A DNA stretch of 51,426 nucleotides from an uncultured Prevotellaceae bacterium (GTDB lineage Bacteria > Bacteroidota > Bacteroidia > Bacteroidales > Bacteroidaceae), in the NCBI GenBank assembly GCA_902769805.1, contig CACXQL010000014.1, positions 1 to 51,426 of the forward strand, written 5' to 3'. Below the pieces are notes generated by a model that was given only the letters and a program-made list of their open reading frames with translations, made no database searches and was not told the DNA's origin. Shown here piece after piece: positions 18,824-27,712 of the stretch (within the stretch, counting starts at the first letter, position 1; every line of letters starts with the position of its first letter). A program made the translations under genes and the position numbers.

Positions 18824-19126
18824 ATGACAATTGACATTAAAGAACAGAATGGCGGTTATACCGCATTGATGGACGGTCGTCTTGACACTCCTGCAGCTAT
18901 TCAGGCTGGCAAAGACATGCAGCCCCTGATGGATAATGCAGACAAAGAAATCACGCTCGACTGTACCAAGTTGGATTATATCAGCAGTTCGGGTCTCCGC
19001 CTTTTCCTGAGTCTCCGTAAGGAGGCTGCGGCAAAGGGAGGCAAGGTTATCATCGAAAACATCAACGATGAGATCAAGAAGGTCTTTATGATGACTGGAT
19101 TCTTCAATCTCTTTGAGATTAAGTAA
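18824..19126 (+). CDS. STAS-domain anti-sigma-factor-antagonist-like protein (SpoIIAA/RsbV type)
   Basis: A 100-residue single STAS domain. The segment LDCTKLDYISSSGLRLFLSL is the family hallmark; Ser56, next to Gly57, aligns with the serine phosphorylated in SpoIIAA and RsbV. It is therefore the expected substrate of the SpoIIE-type phosphatase and RsbW-like kinase domains encoded at 9273-14961. Only three bases separate its stop from the alarmone synthetase ATG, suggesting translational coupling. No cognate sigma factor is in this operon; the nearest ECF sigma gene is 9 kb away and not obviously linked. What the antagonist binds is therefore open. Confidence 0.9.
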   Translation: MTIDIKEQNGGYTALMDGRLDTPAAIQAGKDMQPLMDNADKEITLDCTKLDYISSSGLRLFLSLRKEAAAKGGKVIIENINDEIKKVFMMTGFFNLFEIK

Positions 19127-19129
19127 GTC

Positions 19130-20227
19130 ATGAAAGACTACGGACTTGACATGCACTGCACTATGCTGATGGAAGACTATCGGGAGCAACTGCCCCTGTA
19201 TAGTCTTCTCCAGCAAGTGGTGTCAGATATCATGCCAAAAGCGATTCGGGGGGCGGATATCGAGGTAGCCTCGATGGAAACACGTATCAAGACAGAAGAG
19301 TCGCTGGCAGGCAAATTGGAGCGCAAGGGTTCCAAGTACCATTCTCTCAGGGATATCACAGATATCTTCGGCATCCGTATCATTACCTATTATAATGAGG
19401 ATGTCGACCGCATCGCATCGCTGGCAGAGAACCTGCTCGACATTGACTGGGAGAACTCCATCGACAAGCGTAAGATGCACCAGTTCGATAGCTTCGGCTA
19501 TAACTCCCTGCATTATATCTGCCGTATTCCTAAGGAAAAATATTTCGACCCTAAGCATCCTGAGCTGAATGAAATCAAGTTCGAGCTTCAGATGCGTACC
19601 GTCTTACAGCATGTATGGTCAGCTATCCAGCATGACATCGGCTACAAGAGTGAGATAGAGACCCCCTTGGAATACCATCGCGCCCTTAGCCGTCTCGCTG
19701 GTATGCTCGAACTCGCTGACAATGAGTTCAGTCGTATCCGTACGGAGATTAGTGACTATCGCAGACGCATGCAGCGTCTTATGAAAGACGGAAAACTGGA
19801 AGATGTCCCCCTTGACGGAGATACCTTCCGCTCCTATATAGAGATGGGGTCCTTTGACAAGCTCAACAAGCAGATTGCAGCCATTACACAGGCTGAGGTG
19901 CAGCCTACATCTCCCCTTCCCTTCCTTAAAGTTTTGCGCACCTTGGGCATGAATACACTGAAAGAACTCGAGGACATGTTCAATGAGAACTACGACGATG
20001 CCTATCAACTTGCCCTATCCCAGTTAGGCTCCACTGACATTGACATTCTCTCGTCGAATATCGGACTCCAGAACCTCTGTATCGTACACATCCTCAAAGG
20101 CGGTGGAGGCAGGAAAGGACTGGAATGGATGTTCGACATCATCAATGGGAAATCAGAGCATAACAGCGACATGGCACAGATGGTGTACGAACAAGCCAAG
20201 AAACTCGCCTTCATGGATCAATTGTAA
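19130..20227 (+). CDS. RelA/SpoT-domain (p)ppGpp synthetase-like protein
   Basis: A 365-residue protein with a RelA/SpoT nucleotidyltransferase domain at about 35-200: KLERKGSKYHSLRDITDIFG, then IRIITYYNEDV, the loop FGYNSLHYIC and the strand-helix FELQMRTVLQHVWSAIQHDI. These match the pyrophosphate-transfer and GTP-binding motifs of alarmone synthetases. No HD hydrolase, TGS or ACT domain is present, so it is closer to the small-synthetase type, with an extra C-terminal helical region of about 160 residues I do not recognise. It is immediately downstream of the STAS gene and five bases upstream of a LuxR-type gene. A function as GTP or ATP pyrophosphokinase under STAS-linked control is inference. 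Confidence 0.87.
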   Translation: MKDYGLDMHCTMLMEDYREQLPLYSLLQQVVSDIMPKAIRGADIEVASMETRIKTEESLAGKLERKGSKYHSLRDITDIFGIRIITYYNEDVDRIASLAENLLDIDWENSIDKRKMHQFDSFGYNSLHYICRIPKEKYFDPKHPELNEIKFELQMRTVLQHVWSAIQHDIGYKSEIETPLEYHRALSRLAGMLELADNEFSRIRTEISDYRRRMQRLMKDGKLEDVPLDGDTFRSYIEMGSFDKLNKQIAAITQAEVQPTSPLPFLKVLRTLGMNTLKELEDMFNENYDDAYQLALSQLGSTDIDILSSNIGLQNLCIVHILKGGGGRKGLEWMFDIINGKSEHNSDMAQMVYEQAKKLAFMDQL

Positions 20228-20232
20228 GAAAC

Positions 20233-20838
20233 ATGAGACCGATAACAACAGGAAGGCCCAAGATTGCCATTGTCGATGCCAACACCTTAGCTGCCCTCGG
20301 ACTCAAGCAGCTTCTGCAGAATGTCATGCCCATTATGACGGTAGATATCTTCGGCTCCTTTGCCGAACTCACCGCCAACGAGCCTGACATTTATATGCAC
20401 TATTTCGTAGCCATGAATATCATGTTGCAGGAACGCCCATTCTTCCAGGAGCGCCAACGTAAGACTATCGTGCTGACCCTACAGTTGGAAGACACTGCCC
20501 GACTCTCTGAGTTCCACTGTCTGTGCATCAACCAACCAGAGCCCCAGCTTGTCCGCCAACTATTGGGACTTGCGCAGTACGCACACGGCAAAGGACAGCA
20601 CCTCCCTCCTTTTCCCAAGATCCTGCAACAGAAGATTCTCTCCGACCGTGAGATAGAAGTCATGTCACTCATCGTACAGGGATTTATCAACAAAGAAATT
20701 GCCGATCAGCTCCATATCGGACTCTCTACCGTCATCACCCACCGCAAGAACATCATGGAGAAACTGGGAATGAAGAGCGTCTCGGCCCTCACCATCTATG
20801 CCGTCATGCACGGCTACGTCGACATTAACAAGATTTAG
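20233..20838 (+). CDS. LuxR-type transcriptional regulator with receiver-like N-terminus
   Basis: A 201-residue protein. The C terminus (about 134-195) is a LuxR/NarL HTH: LSDREIEVMSLIVQGFINKE, then IADQLHIGLSTVITHRKNIMEKLG. The N-terminal 120 residues begin like a receiver (KIAIVDANTLAALGLKQLL), but the usual acidic pocket and phospho-acceptor Asp are not evident, so it may be a pseudo-receiver read by protein contact or a small molecule. It is the last gene of the operon, five bases after the alarmone synthetase. It is the only DNA-binding protein of the locus and so the likely transcriptional output; its targets are unknown. Confidence 0.85.
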   Translation: MRPITTGRPKIAIVDANTLAALGLKQLLQNVMPIMTVDIFGSFAELTANEPDIYMHYFVAMNIMLQERPFFQERQRKTIVLTLQLEDTARLSEFHCLCINQPEPQLVRQLLGLAQYAHGKGQHLPPFPKILQQKILSDREIEVMSLIVQGFINKEIADQLHIGLSTVITHRKNIMEKLGMKSVSALTIYAVMHGYVDINKI

Positions 20839-20926
20839 TTAGTCGCCATCTATCCCCGACAATGCCCTATCCTTTGCCAAAAATAAAAGAGAAATAGTAT
20901 CTGAATCAATATTTCATTGGAAAAAA

Positions 20927-20956
20927 TTGCTCATTCAGAATAAATTTGTATCTTTG
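20927..20956 (+). promoter_or_regulatory. promoter (-33 TTG, -7 TATCTTTG)
   Basis: TTG at 20927-20929 and TATCTTTG at 20949-20956 are separated by 19 bases, a full Bacteroidetes promoter. The ATG of the secreted protein is at 20980. Confidence 0.8.
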
Positions 20957-20979
20957 CAACAAAGAAACCAAAAACGACT

Positions 20980-21519
20980 ATGTGGAAGTTAATACTGGGC
21001 ATACTGATGGGGATGAGTACGACTATTGCCTATAGTCAGGTAGTGAATATGGCAGACCGTGACGAATACTATTTCAGGGTCTCTTTTCACTATGACGGAG
21101 ATTACATCGACAGTGTGACAGTTGTACCAAATATCAAGGTGTCCAATGTGAACTTCAGTCATCGCCTCTATACGCAGCAACCTGCGGACAACACGATAAA
21201 ATGGATTCTGGAAAAGGACCTGAACTTTGACGGCATCCCCGACCTGATGGTCTATTTGGGCTATATTGGCTATGGCGGTCAGGGCGGTGACGTGTATTGT
21301 GGTTACATCTGGAATCCGGAAAAGAAACAGTTTGAATATGTGGAAACATTCAGCAACTTGCCTGATATAGAGCTTGATACAGAAAACGAAACAATATCTG
21401 TCGCCTATCGTGCCGACTATAGTTACTATGTAAAACAGACCTATAAATGGGTTGGTAAATCGTTGGTGTTAATCACGGATGATTCGGAAACGGTAGAAGA
21501 TATGGAGACAGAAGAATAA
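20980..21519 (+). CDS. secreted protein with a Ca-binding-type NFDGIPDL loop
   Basis: A 179-residue protein with a signal peptide (residues 1-20, cleavage near YSQ). Its body is beta-rich and acidic. The segment DLNFDGIPDLMVYLG resembles the DxNxDGxxD loop of EF-hand-like or FG-GAP/XAC2610-type repeats, which often bind calcium. It ends in an acidic tail. It has its own promoter and no operon partner. I cannot assign a function. Confidence 0.75.
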   Translation: MWKLILGILMGMSTTIAYSQVVNMADRDEYYFRVSFHYDGDYIDSVTVVPNIKVSNVNFSHRLYTQQPADNTIKWILEKDLNFDGIPDLMVYLGYIGYGGQGGDVYCGYIWNPEKKQFEYVETFSNLPDIELDTENETISVAYRADYSYYVKQTYKWVGKSLVLITDDSETVEDMETEE

Positions 21520-21560
21520 AGACGGCTGACGGGAGTAATATGAAAATAATTCGGTTTTTA

Positions 21561-21592
21561 TTTTGCTTTCTGCTCTTTTTTTAGTACTTTCG
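21561..21592 (+). promoter_or_regulatory. probable promoter for the RidA-like/Gfo operon
   Basis: TTTTG at 21561-21565 and TACTTTCG at 21585-21592 are separated by 19 bases; the -7 box departs from TAnnTTTG at one position. The ATG is at 21611. Confidence 0.5.
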
Positions 21593-21610
21593 CAGCCAAA
21601 TTAAAGTATT

Positions 21611-22753
21611 ATGTACCAATTAAAAAAGGTTCCCTTCGAGAAGGCGTATGCCGAAATCTCGATGTTTGACAATGGGACAGAGGTGAAGGAATACCATGCC
21701 ATGATTCATGTGGATGATGCCACCCTGCCCTATGCAGAACAACTCAACGCCATATTCAATGCTTATAATACCCTTCTTCACGAAGAACTGAAAGGGGCAC
21801 GTTGTGTCTTCAAGCGTTATTTCCTCAGTGATGCTGCCAACCAGGCTGATGATATCATCATCAATGACGTGACAGACTGCGCCAAGAGCATCATCCAGCA
21901 GGCACCATTAGACGGTACAAAGGTGGCTCTCTGGGTATATTTGATGACAAACGTACAGACAGGTATCGGCAAGAGCGGACTCTATGAGGTGAGACACGGT
22001 AGTTTCCGTCACCTGTGGAACGGCAGTGCCCATAACATGGCTGCAAACTCAGAGTATCAGACACGTCTGCTTTTCAACGAGTACAGCATGCAACTGATTG
22101 AGGAGGGATGTACACTGAAAGACAACTGTATCCGTACTTGGCTTTTTGTCAATGACGTTGACCTGAACTATGGGGGTGTCGTCCGTGCCAGAAACCAGTT
22201 CTTCTTTACTCAGGGACTGACAGTCAACACGCATTTTATCGCCTCAACGGGTATCGGAGGCAGGCAGGCAGATCCTAACGTGCTGTCGCAGATGGACAAC
22301 TATGCCATCGCCGGCATCAAGGAAGAGCAGATTCATTACCTGTATGCGCCTACGCACCTCAACCGCACCAGTGACTACGGTGTCAGCTTCGAGCGTGGCA
22401 CATATATCGACTACCAAGACCGCCGACAGGTATTTATCTCTGGTACGGCAAGCATCAACAACAAAGGCGAGATCATGTATCCGAAAGACATACGTCAGCA
22501 GACACACCGTATGTGGGAGAATGTGGAGACCTTGCTGGCTGAGGCAGACTGTACTTATGAGGATGTCGGCTATATCATCGTGTACCTGCGTGACTTAGCA
22601 GACTACCAGGTAGTGAAAGCACTCCATGAAGAACGCTTCCCTGGCAAACCCTTAGTCATCGTCCATGCCCCCGTATGCCGTTCCGGATGGCTGGTGGAGA
22701 TGGAATGCATGGCAGTCAAGGAGGATGACCATCCACAATTCGAGGCTTTCTAA
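21611..22753 (+). CDS. long RidA/YjgF-like (chorismatase-superfamily-like) protein
   Basis: A 380-residue protein, about three times the length of RidA. The C-terminal third (about 270-375) carries the YjgF core: SGTASINNKGEI, then a helix with VETLLAEADCTYEDVGYIIV and the final strand with CRSGWLVEMECMAV, where the Arg before the LVE-type strand aligns with the ligand-binding Arg of RidA. The N-terminal two thirds look like a diverged second YjgF-like half. Overall layout resembles the FkbO/Hyg5 chorismatase type, but I cannot establish the substrate. An oxidoreductase gene follows after 38 bases. Confidence 0.7.
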   Translation: MYQLKKVPFEKAYAEISMFDNGTEVKEYHAMIHVDDATLPYAEQLNAIFNAYNTLLHEELKGARCVFKRYFLSDAANQADDIIINDVTDCAKSIIQQAPLDGTKVALWVYLMTNVQTGIGKSGLYEVRHGSFRHLWNGSAHNMAANSEYQTRLLFNEYSMQLIEEGCTLKDNCIRTWLFVNDVDLNYGGVVRARNQFFFTQGLTVNTHFIASTGIGGRQADPNVLSQMDNYAIAGIKEEQIHYLYAPTHLNRTSDYGVSFERGTYIDYQDRRQVFISGTASINNKGEIMYPKDIRQQTHRMWENVETLLAEADCTYEDVGYIIVYLRDLADYQVVKALHEERFPGKPLVIVHAPVCRSGWLVEMECMAVKEDDHPQFEAF

Positions 22754-22791
22754 GCAATAATGATACTAACACCAAACTAAACAATAAAACT

Positions 22792-23778
22792 ATGACACAT
22801 GATTTACGAGTAGGCATCATTGCCACTGGATGGATTGCCGAGAAGGCAGCCTACACATTGCAACGACAGAGCGGAGTAACCTGCCATGCTGTTGCTTCAC
22901 GAACTTTTGAGAAAGCCGAGGCTTTTGCCCAACAATGGGGTATTCCCAAAGCCTATGGCTCTTATTCCGAACTTATCACTGCTCCCGACATTGACTTGAT
23001 ATATGTTGGTACGCCCCACTCCCACCATTACGACGTGGCCATGGAGGCGATACAGCATGGGAAGCCATGCTTAGTGGAGAAGGCTTTCATGGCAAACTAT
23101 GAACAGAGTCTTGCTATCGTCAATGCTGCCCGTGAGAAGAAAGTATTCCTTGCTGAGGCGATATGGACACGCTATCAGCCCATCGTCCAGACCATCCGTG
23201 ATATCATTTCTGAAGGACAGCTCGGGGATCTTCGTCTGTTGACTGCAAGTATCGGATATAGTATGGGTGACAAGCCACGTATCATGCGTGCCGACCTCTG
23301 CGGCGGTGCCTTATTGGACCTTGGTGTCTATGGCATCAATTTCGTACGTATGTTCTGTGACGCGAAGATAGAACATATCGAGTCTCAGTGTATGAAGTCG
23401 GATACGGGTATGGACCTCACCAATACAATATCCTTTAATATGGCTGGTGGTATCATGGCGAATATCCAGTCATCGGCATGTTGTGTCAATGACAACCAAG
23501 GTACCATCTGCGGAACGGAGGGTTACCTCATCGTAGACAACATCAACAACCCACAGACTGTGAAAGTATACAAGCGTGACCGTATCTTCGTCGAAGAGAT
23601 TAAAGTGCCTCAACAGATTACGGGTTACGAGTATCAATTCCTGGCTTGTAAGGATGCTCTCGAACAGGGGTTGACGGAATCACCCTACATGCCTCTTGAC
23701 GAGACACTCTATATCATGAAGATGATGGATGACCTGCGATTCAAATGGGGTGTCTATTATCCGATGGATAAAAGATAA
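22792..23778 (+). CDS. Gfo/Idh/MocA-family NAD(P)-dependent oxidoreductase
   Basis: A 328-residue cytoplasmic enzyme. The N terminus is a Rossmann fold (RVGIIATGWIAEKAAYTL), followed by DLIYVGTPHSHHYDVAMEAI and CLVEKAFM, where the family usually has EKP. The C-terminal half is the alpha/beta dimerisation domain, with a GGALLDLGVYGINF segment holding the usual substrate region. Members act on sugars, inositols or dihydrodiols. It is in the same operon as the RidA-like protein and ends at a bidirectional terminator. The substrate is unknown. Confidence 0.88.
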   Translation: MTHDLRVGIIATGWIAEKAAYTLQRQSGVTCHAVASRTFEKAEAFAQQWGIPKAYGSYSELITAPDIDLIYVGTPHSHHYDVAMEAIQHGKPCLVEKAFMANYEQSLAIVNAAREKKVFLAEAIWTRYQPIVQTIRDIISEGQLGDLRLLTASIGYSMGDKPRIMRADLCGGALLDLGVYGINFVRMFCDAKIEHIESQCMKSDTGMDLTNTISFNMAGGIMANIQSSACCVNDNQGTICGTEGYLIVDNINNPQTVKVYKRDRIFVEEIKVPQQITGYEYQFLACKDALEQGLTESPYMPLDETLYIMKMMDDLRFKWGVYYPMDKR

Positions 23779-23786
23779 GGCAAAAG

Positions 23787-23815
23787 AAAAAGGTTTGGGA
23801 AATCCAAACCTTTTT
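23787..23815. terminator. bidirectional intrinsic terminator
   Basis: AAAAAGGTTTGG and its complement CCAAACCTTTTT form a 12-bp stem with loop GAAAT. It lies between the convergent oxidoreductase and rny genes. Confidence 0.9.
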
Positions 23816-23833
23816 CATTATTCATATTATCTG

Positions 23834-25372
23834 TTATTTTGCATAAGCCACAGAACGCGTCTCTCGGATAACGGTGATCTTCACCTGTCCGGGATAGGTC
23901 ATCTCGTTCTGAATCTTCGTGGCTATCTCACCGCTGAGAGCCTCCGTCTCTGCATCATCCATCTTGTCGGCACCGACAATGACACGCAGTTCACGACCTG
24001 CCTGGATGGCATAGGTCTTGGTGACACCCGGATAACTCATGGCAATAGCCTCAAGGTCGTTCAGACGCTTGATATAGGCCTCGACGATTTCACGACGGGC
24101 ACCAGGACGGGCACCACTGATGGCATCACATATCTGTACGATAGGAGCCAAGAGCGTCTGCATCTCCATCTCGTCATGGTGGGCTCCAATGGCATTGCAG
24201 ATATCAGGTTTCTCCTTATATTTCTCTGCAATCTTGGCACCATAGAGTGCGTGTGGATCCTCTGTATCCTCGTCGGGCACCTTACCGATATCGTGCAACA
24301 GACCGGCACGCTTTGCCTTTTTGGGATTCAAGCCCAGCTCAGCCGCCATAACGGCACAGAGGTTAGCGGTCTCACGGGCATGCTGCAACAGGTTCTGACC
24401 ATAAGAGGAACGGTATTTCATCTTACCGATGATACGGATCAACTCAGGGTGCAAGCCATGGATACCTAAGTCGATAGCCGTACGCTTACCAGTCTCTATC
24501 ACCTCGTTCTCCAACTGTTTCTTCACCTTTGCAACCACTTCCTCAATGCGGGCAGGGTGGATACGACCATCGCTCACCAACTGGTGTAGGGCAAGACGGC
24601 AGGTCTCACGACGGATGGGGTCGAAGGCGGAGATGACAATAGCCTCTGGGGTGTCGTCAACGACAATCTCCACACCGCAGGCAGCCTCCAAAGCACGGAT
24701 GTTACGTCCCTCACGACCGATGATACGACCTTTCACGTCATCATTGTCGATATGGAAGACACTGACAGAATTCTCGATGGCAGTCTCCGTGGCAACACGC
24801 TGGATGGTCTGGATGACAATCTTCTTCGCCTGGGCATTGGCATTGAGCTTTGCCTCATCCATGATCTCATTGATATAGCTGGCGGCAGCTGTCTTAGCCT
24901 CATCCTTCATGGATTCCACCAGACGTGCCTTTGCATCCTCTGCACTCAAACCGGAGAGATCCTCCAGTTTCGTACGTTCTTGCATCTGCATCTTCTCCAG
25001 TTCCTCGTTCTTGATGGCGAGCATCTTCTTCTCGTTATCAATACGCGTCTGAAGATTGTCAAGCTCATTCTTGCGCCTGCCCAGATCCTCTTGGCGCTGG
25101 TTCAGGGAGATCTCACGCTGCTTCAAACGATTCTCACTCTGCTGAATCTGCTGGTTGCGCTGTTGCACCTCCTTCTCCAGCTCACTCTTCTTGTTGAGGA
25201 ATTTCTCCTTGACCTCCAAGAGTTTCTTCTCTTTGATAACCTCGGCCTCCTTGGTGGCTGCCCCTATCATCTCATTATATTTTCCCTTAACGACATAACG
25301 GAAAATCAAGAATCCGATGAGCCCTCCTATGACGAGAGCCACAACGGCTGTAATAATGACTATAATAAACAT
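23834..25372 (-). CDS. rny: ribonuclease Y
   Basis: A 512-residue membrane-anchored endoribonuclease that initiates mRNA decay. It has one N-terminal helix (about 2-24), a long charged coiled coil (about 30-200), a KH domain ([20 protein letters not shown]), and an HD domain ([10 protein letters not shown]) with metal-binding His-Asp. Length matches the family. The frame continues upstream to 25432, but the ATG at 25372 directly precedes the anchor helix and is the family start. zapA lies 31 bases upstream on the same strand. Confidence 0.97.
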   Translation of the reverse strand: MFIIVIITAVVALVIGGLIGFLIFRYVVKGKYNEMIGAATKEAEVIKEKKLLEVKEKFLNKKSELEKEVQQRNQQIQQSENRLKQREISLNQRQEDLGRRKNELDNLQTRIDNEKKMLAIKNEELEKMQMQERTKLEDLSGLSAEDAKARLVESMKDEAKTAAASYINEIMDEAKLNANAQAKKIVIQTIQRVATETAIENSVSVFHIDNDDVKGRIIGREGRNIRALEAACGVEIVVDDTPEAIVISAFDPIRRETCRLALHQLVSDGRIHPARIEEVVAKVKKQLENEVIETGKRTAIDLGIHGLHPELIRIIGKMKYRSSYGQNLLQHARETANLCAVMAAELGLNPKKAKRAGLLHDIGKVPDEDTEDPHALYGAKIAEKYKEKPDICNAIGAHHDEMEMQTLLAPIVQICDAISGARPGARREIVEAYIKRLNDLEAIAMSYPGVTKTYAIQAGRELRVIVGADKMDDAETEALSGEIATKIQNEMTYPGQVKITVIRETRSVAYAK

Positions 25373-25403
25373 AAATATATATATTGAGTTAAATGTTCTC
25401 GCA

Positions 25404-25706
25404 TTACTTTTTGTCGCCAAGTACCTCTTCAATCTCAGCAGTCAAGCGGGCAAGAACATTATCGTAGGGGGCAGTATCATTATGCGAACACTCTTTCTGA
25501 TACAACAAGGCGATGTCGACAAGCGTCATCAACGATATTGTATGTTCACTCTTGCGCCCTTTGTATGCCTGTGCATAGGCATTATAACGCTCGGTGATAA
25601 GTTTGGCTGCCTTACGATAGAATTCTTCGTCCTCCCTGTTGATGATGACTTCAATTTCCTCATCGTAGACATGCAGCCTGATATGTAGTTTGTTCTGATC
25701 TGCCAT
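25404..25706 (-). CDS. zapA: cell division protein ZapA
   Basis: A 100-residue protein with the ZapA pattern: an N-terminal beta-strand region ([20 protein letters not shown]), a [15 protein letters not shown] helix and a C-terminal coiled coil. ZapA stabilises FtsZ protofilaments at the division ring. It sits between a small coiled-coil gene (18 bases upstream) and rny, a common Bacteroidetes arrangement. Confidence 0.88.
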   Translation of the reverse strand: MADQNKLHIRLHVYDEEIEVIINREDEEFYRKAAKLITERYNAYAQAYKGRKSEHTISLMTLVDIALLYQKECSHNDTAPYDNVLARLTAEIEEVLGDKK

Positions 25707-25724
25707 TGTTGCTTGTTGTCCTTA

Positions 25725-26021
25725 TTACTTTTCGTCACTGAGGATTGCAATGCACTTATTGACATCACGTATGAGCTTCGACAATCGCTCCTTGGCACCA
25801 TCTAAGTCACCATCAGTAATCTCGATCATCTTAGCCATCTTAAGTGAGTTGTAATCATTCTGCCCTTGTTCCAACTGTGCCTGCAGTTTCTTAATGTTCT
25901 GCTCGTTCTCGGAAATCATCGTATAAAGAGTCTCATTCTCCTTTTTCAGCTCCTGAAAACGGAGAATCATCTGCCTCATACGGGTCTCGAACGTGGCTAC
26001 AGTTTTCTCATTAGGCGTCAT
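25725..26021 (-). CDS. small coiled-coil protein upstream of zapA
   Basis: A 98-residue protein, almost all predicted coiled coil (FQELKKENETLYTMISENEQ and flanks). I do not recognise a named family. Being directly upstream of zapA, with a -7 promoter box shortly before its start, it could be a ZapB-like division partner; this is inference from size, structure and position. Confidence 0.75.
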   Translation of the reverse strand: MTPNEKTVATFETRMRQMILRFQELKKENETLYTMISENEQNIKKLQAQLEQGQNDYNSLKMAKMIEITDGDLDGAKERLSKLIRDVNKCIAILSDEK

Positions 26022-26040
26022 GACACTTCTCTTTATTTTA

Positions 26041-26048
26041 CAAAGATA
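26041..26048 (-). promoter_or_regulatory. promoter -7 element for the coiled-coil/zapA/rny operon
   Basis: The plus strand CAAAGATA is TATCTTTG on the minus strand, 20 bases before the coiled-coil gene start at 26021. Confidence 0.65.
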
Positions 26049-26097
26049 CTACATTTTTTGTATTAATCTTTGTTTAAAGGATATATTTAACGTTTTT

Positions 26098-26730
26098 TTA
26101 TTTCGTATCTGTATCTGCAGGACGCTTTTCTTTCTTGGCAAGCATCACTACTCTATAGACGAAATCCGTCACCCATTGCTGGGAGAAGCCTAACTTCTGG
26201 TCGTACTGGCGAATAGCCACCACCGTCTTCATGACACCGGCATCCGAGAAGTCGTTCTTATTAAAGATGTCGTTCACTGTTTTCTCCGTCATCGAATAAA
26301 TCGCCTTCTTAAAGAAGCCTGGCAATCGGAGCTTGAACTTCATCAGGTTACCCATCAGCATCATCAGGTCTTGTGAGAAAGCAGAGAACTGAATCATATA
26401 CGCCTGTATATCCTGCGGTTTTCTGCAACGTTTGCGGATGCTCTGGTCTATCTCCTTGGTAAAGTTCTCATCCATACCGTAAAGTCCCATCAGCATTTTC
26501 TTACAGCGAGTCTTCTCGGCAAGTCCCAGCTTGTTATTCTGTGTAGGTACATGAAGTGTTGCCTTGAACACCCGCAAGTCAGGCAAGGCAGCCAAATTCG
26601 TAATACCGAGATCAGCAGCCATCACCGCTTGAAAATATACGCGAATAAGTGTCATGAAGTCTTCCATGCCACCGGCTTTCTGTTGTTCTTCATCAGTCTT
26701 CCGACCGAATATTCTTGATAAAAATCCCAT
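26098..26730 (-). CDS. conserved-looking cytoplasmic protein of unknown function
   Basis: A 210-residue basic protein beginning MGFLSRIFGRK. It is predicted mostly helical, with no signal peptide, membrane helix or recognised motif. The start at 26730 was chosen because the -7 box at 26751-26758 rules out the longer frame to 26778, and because MGFLxxxFG is a common N terminus. It may be cotranscribed into the coiled-coil/zapA gene set, but that set has its own promoter. Confidence 0.75.
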   Translation of the reverse strand: MGFLSRIFGRKTDEEQQKAGGMEDFMTLIRVYFQAVMAADLGITNLAALPDLRVFKATLHVPTQNNKLGLAEKTRCKKMLMGLYGMDENFTKEIDQSIRKRCRKPQDIQAYMIQFSAFSQDLMMLMGNLMKFKLRLPGFFKKAIYSMTEKTVNDIFNKNDFSDAGVMKTVVAIRQYDQKLGFSQQWVTDFVYRVVMLAKKEKRPADTDTK

Positions 26731-26750
26731 AATATATTTAATTAACGGTG

Positions 26751-26810
26751 CAAAGGTACGAAATAATTCATAATTCATAGTTCATAATTCATAATTATTT
26801 TATATCTTTG
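26751..26810. promoter_or_regulatory. divergent promoters separated by an AATTCATA microsatellite
   Basis: CAAAGGTA at 26751-26758 (TACCTTTG on the minus strand) serves the hypothetical gene, and TATCTTTG at 26803-26810 serves rfbA. Between them (26763-26793) lie four near-copies of AATTCATA/AGTTCATA, so copy number sets the distance between the two promoters. Confidence 0.7.
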
Positions 26811-26839
26811 CAATGGAAATATACTTTAAGACAGATATT

Positions 26840-27712
26840 ATGAAAGGAATCGTATTAGCTGGAGGCAGTGGCACACGTCTCTACCCCATCACTAAAGGAA
26901 TCAGCAAGCAACTCATTCCTATCTTCGACAAGCCGATGATTTATTACCCTATCTCAGCACTGATGCTGGCAGGTATCCGTGAGATATTGATTATCTCAAC
27001 ACCATACGACCTTCCCGGTTTCAAGAGGTTATTGGGCGACGGTTCTGAGTTAGGGGTACGTTTCGAGTATGCGGAGCAGCCTTCACCCGACGGACTGGCA
27101 CAGGCTTTCATTATTGGAGAGCAATTCATTGGTGACGACTGTGCCTGTCTTGTGCTCGGCGACAATATCTTCTACGGCAGTGGCTTCAGCGGACTGCTGA
27201 AACAGAGTGTAGAGAATGCCGAGAAATACGGACAGGCTACCGTCTTTGGCTATTATGTCAACGACCCGGAGCGTTATGGTGTCGCTGAATTTGACGATAA
27301 CGGCAACTGCCTGAGCATAGAGGAGAAGCCTGTCCATCCGAAATCCAACTATGCGGTGGTGGGACTCTATTTCTATCCTAACAGCGTGGTGGAGATTGCC
27401 AAGAACATCAAGCCGAGTGCCCGTGGGGAACTGGAGATTACCACTGTCAACCAAGAATACCTCAAACGGAAAAAGCTGAAAGTACAGACCTTACAACGTG
27501 GTTTCGCCTGGTTGGATACAGGTACACACGACTCACTCTCAGAGGCTTCCACCTTCATTGAGGTCATCGAGAAGCGACAGGGGCTGAAGGTTGCATGTTT
27601 AGAGGAGATTGCCTTCAAGCGCGGCTGGATTACCAAGGAACAACTTCGAGCCGTTGCCGAGCCGATGGCGAAGAATGACTACGGGAAATACCTGATGCAA
27701 TTAGCAAAATAA
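26840..27712 (+). CDS. rfbA: glucose-1-phosphate thymidylyltransferase
   Basis: A 290-residue enzyme making dTDP-glucose from glucose-1-phosphate and dTTP, the first step to dTDP-rhamnose. The nucleotidyltransferase signature [20 protein letters not shown] is at the N terminus, with [10 protein letters not shown] and the metal-binding LGDNIFYG. Length is exactly typical. The ATG at 26840 is used; the in-frame ATG at 26813 would lie upstream of the expected transcript start. rfbD is 12 kb away on the other strand, so the pathway genes are dispersed here. Confidence 0.97.
   Translation: MKGIVLAGGSGTRLYPITKGISKQLIPIFDKPMIYYPISALMLAGIREILIISTPYDLPGFKRLLGDGSELGVRFEYAEQPSPDGLAQAFIIGEQFIGDDCACLVLGDNIFYGSGFSGLLKQSVENAEKYGQATVFGYYVNDPERYGVAEFDDNGNCLSIEEKPVHPKSNYAVVGLYFYPNSVVEIAKNIKPSARGELEITTVNQEYLKRKKLKVQTLQRGFAWLDTGTHDSLSEASTFIEVIEKRQGLKVACLEEIAFKRGWITKEQLRAVAEPMAKNDYGKYLMQLAK

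Noticed and set aside
23729-25387. Long plus-strand frames (246 and 211 codons) opposite rny
   Set aside because: They are complements of the rny coiled coil and HD domain and show no protein-like pattern; rny is unambiguous.
26813-26839. rfbA start at 26813
   Set aside because: It would lie upstream of the transcript start expected from the -7 box at 26803-26810; the start at 26840 gives the typical N terminus.
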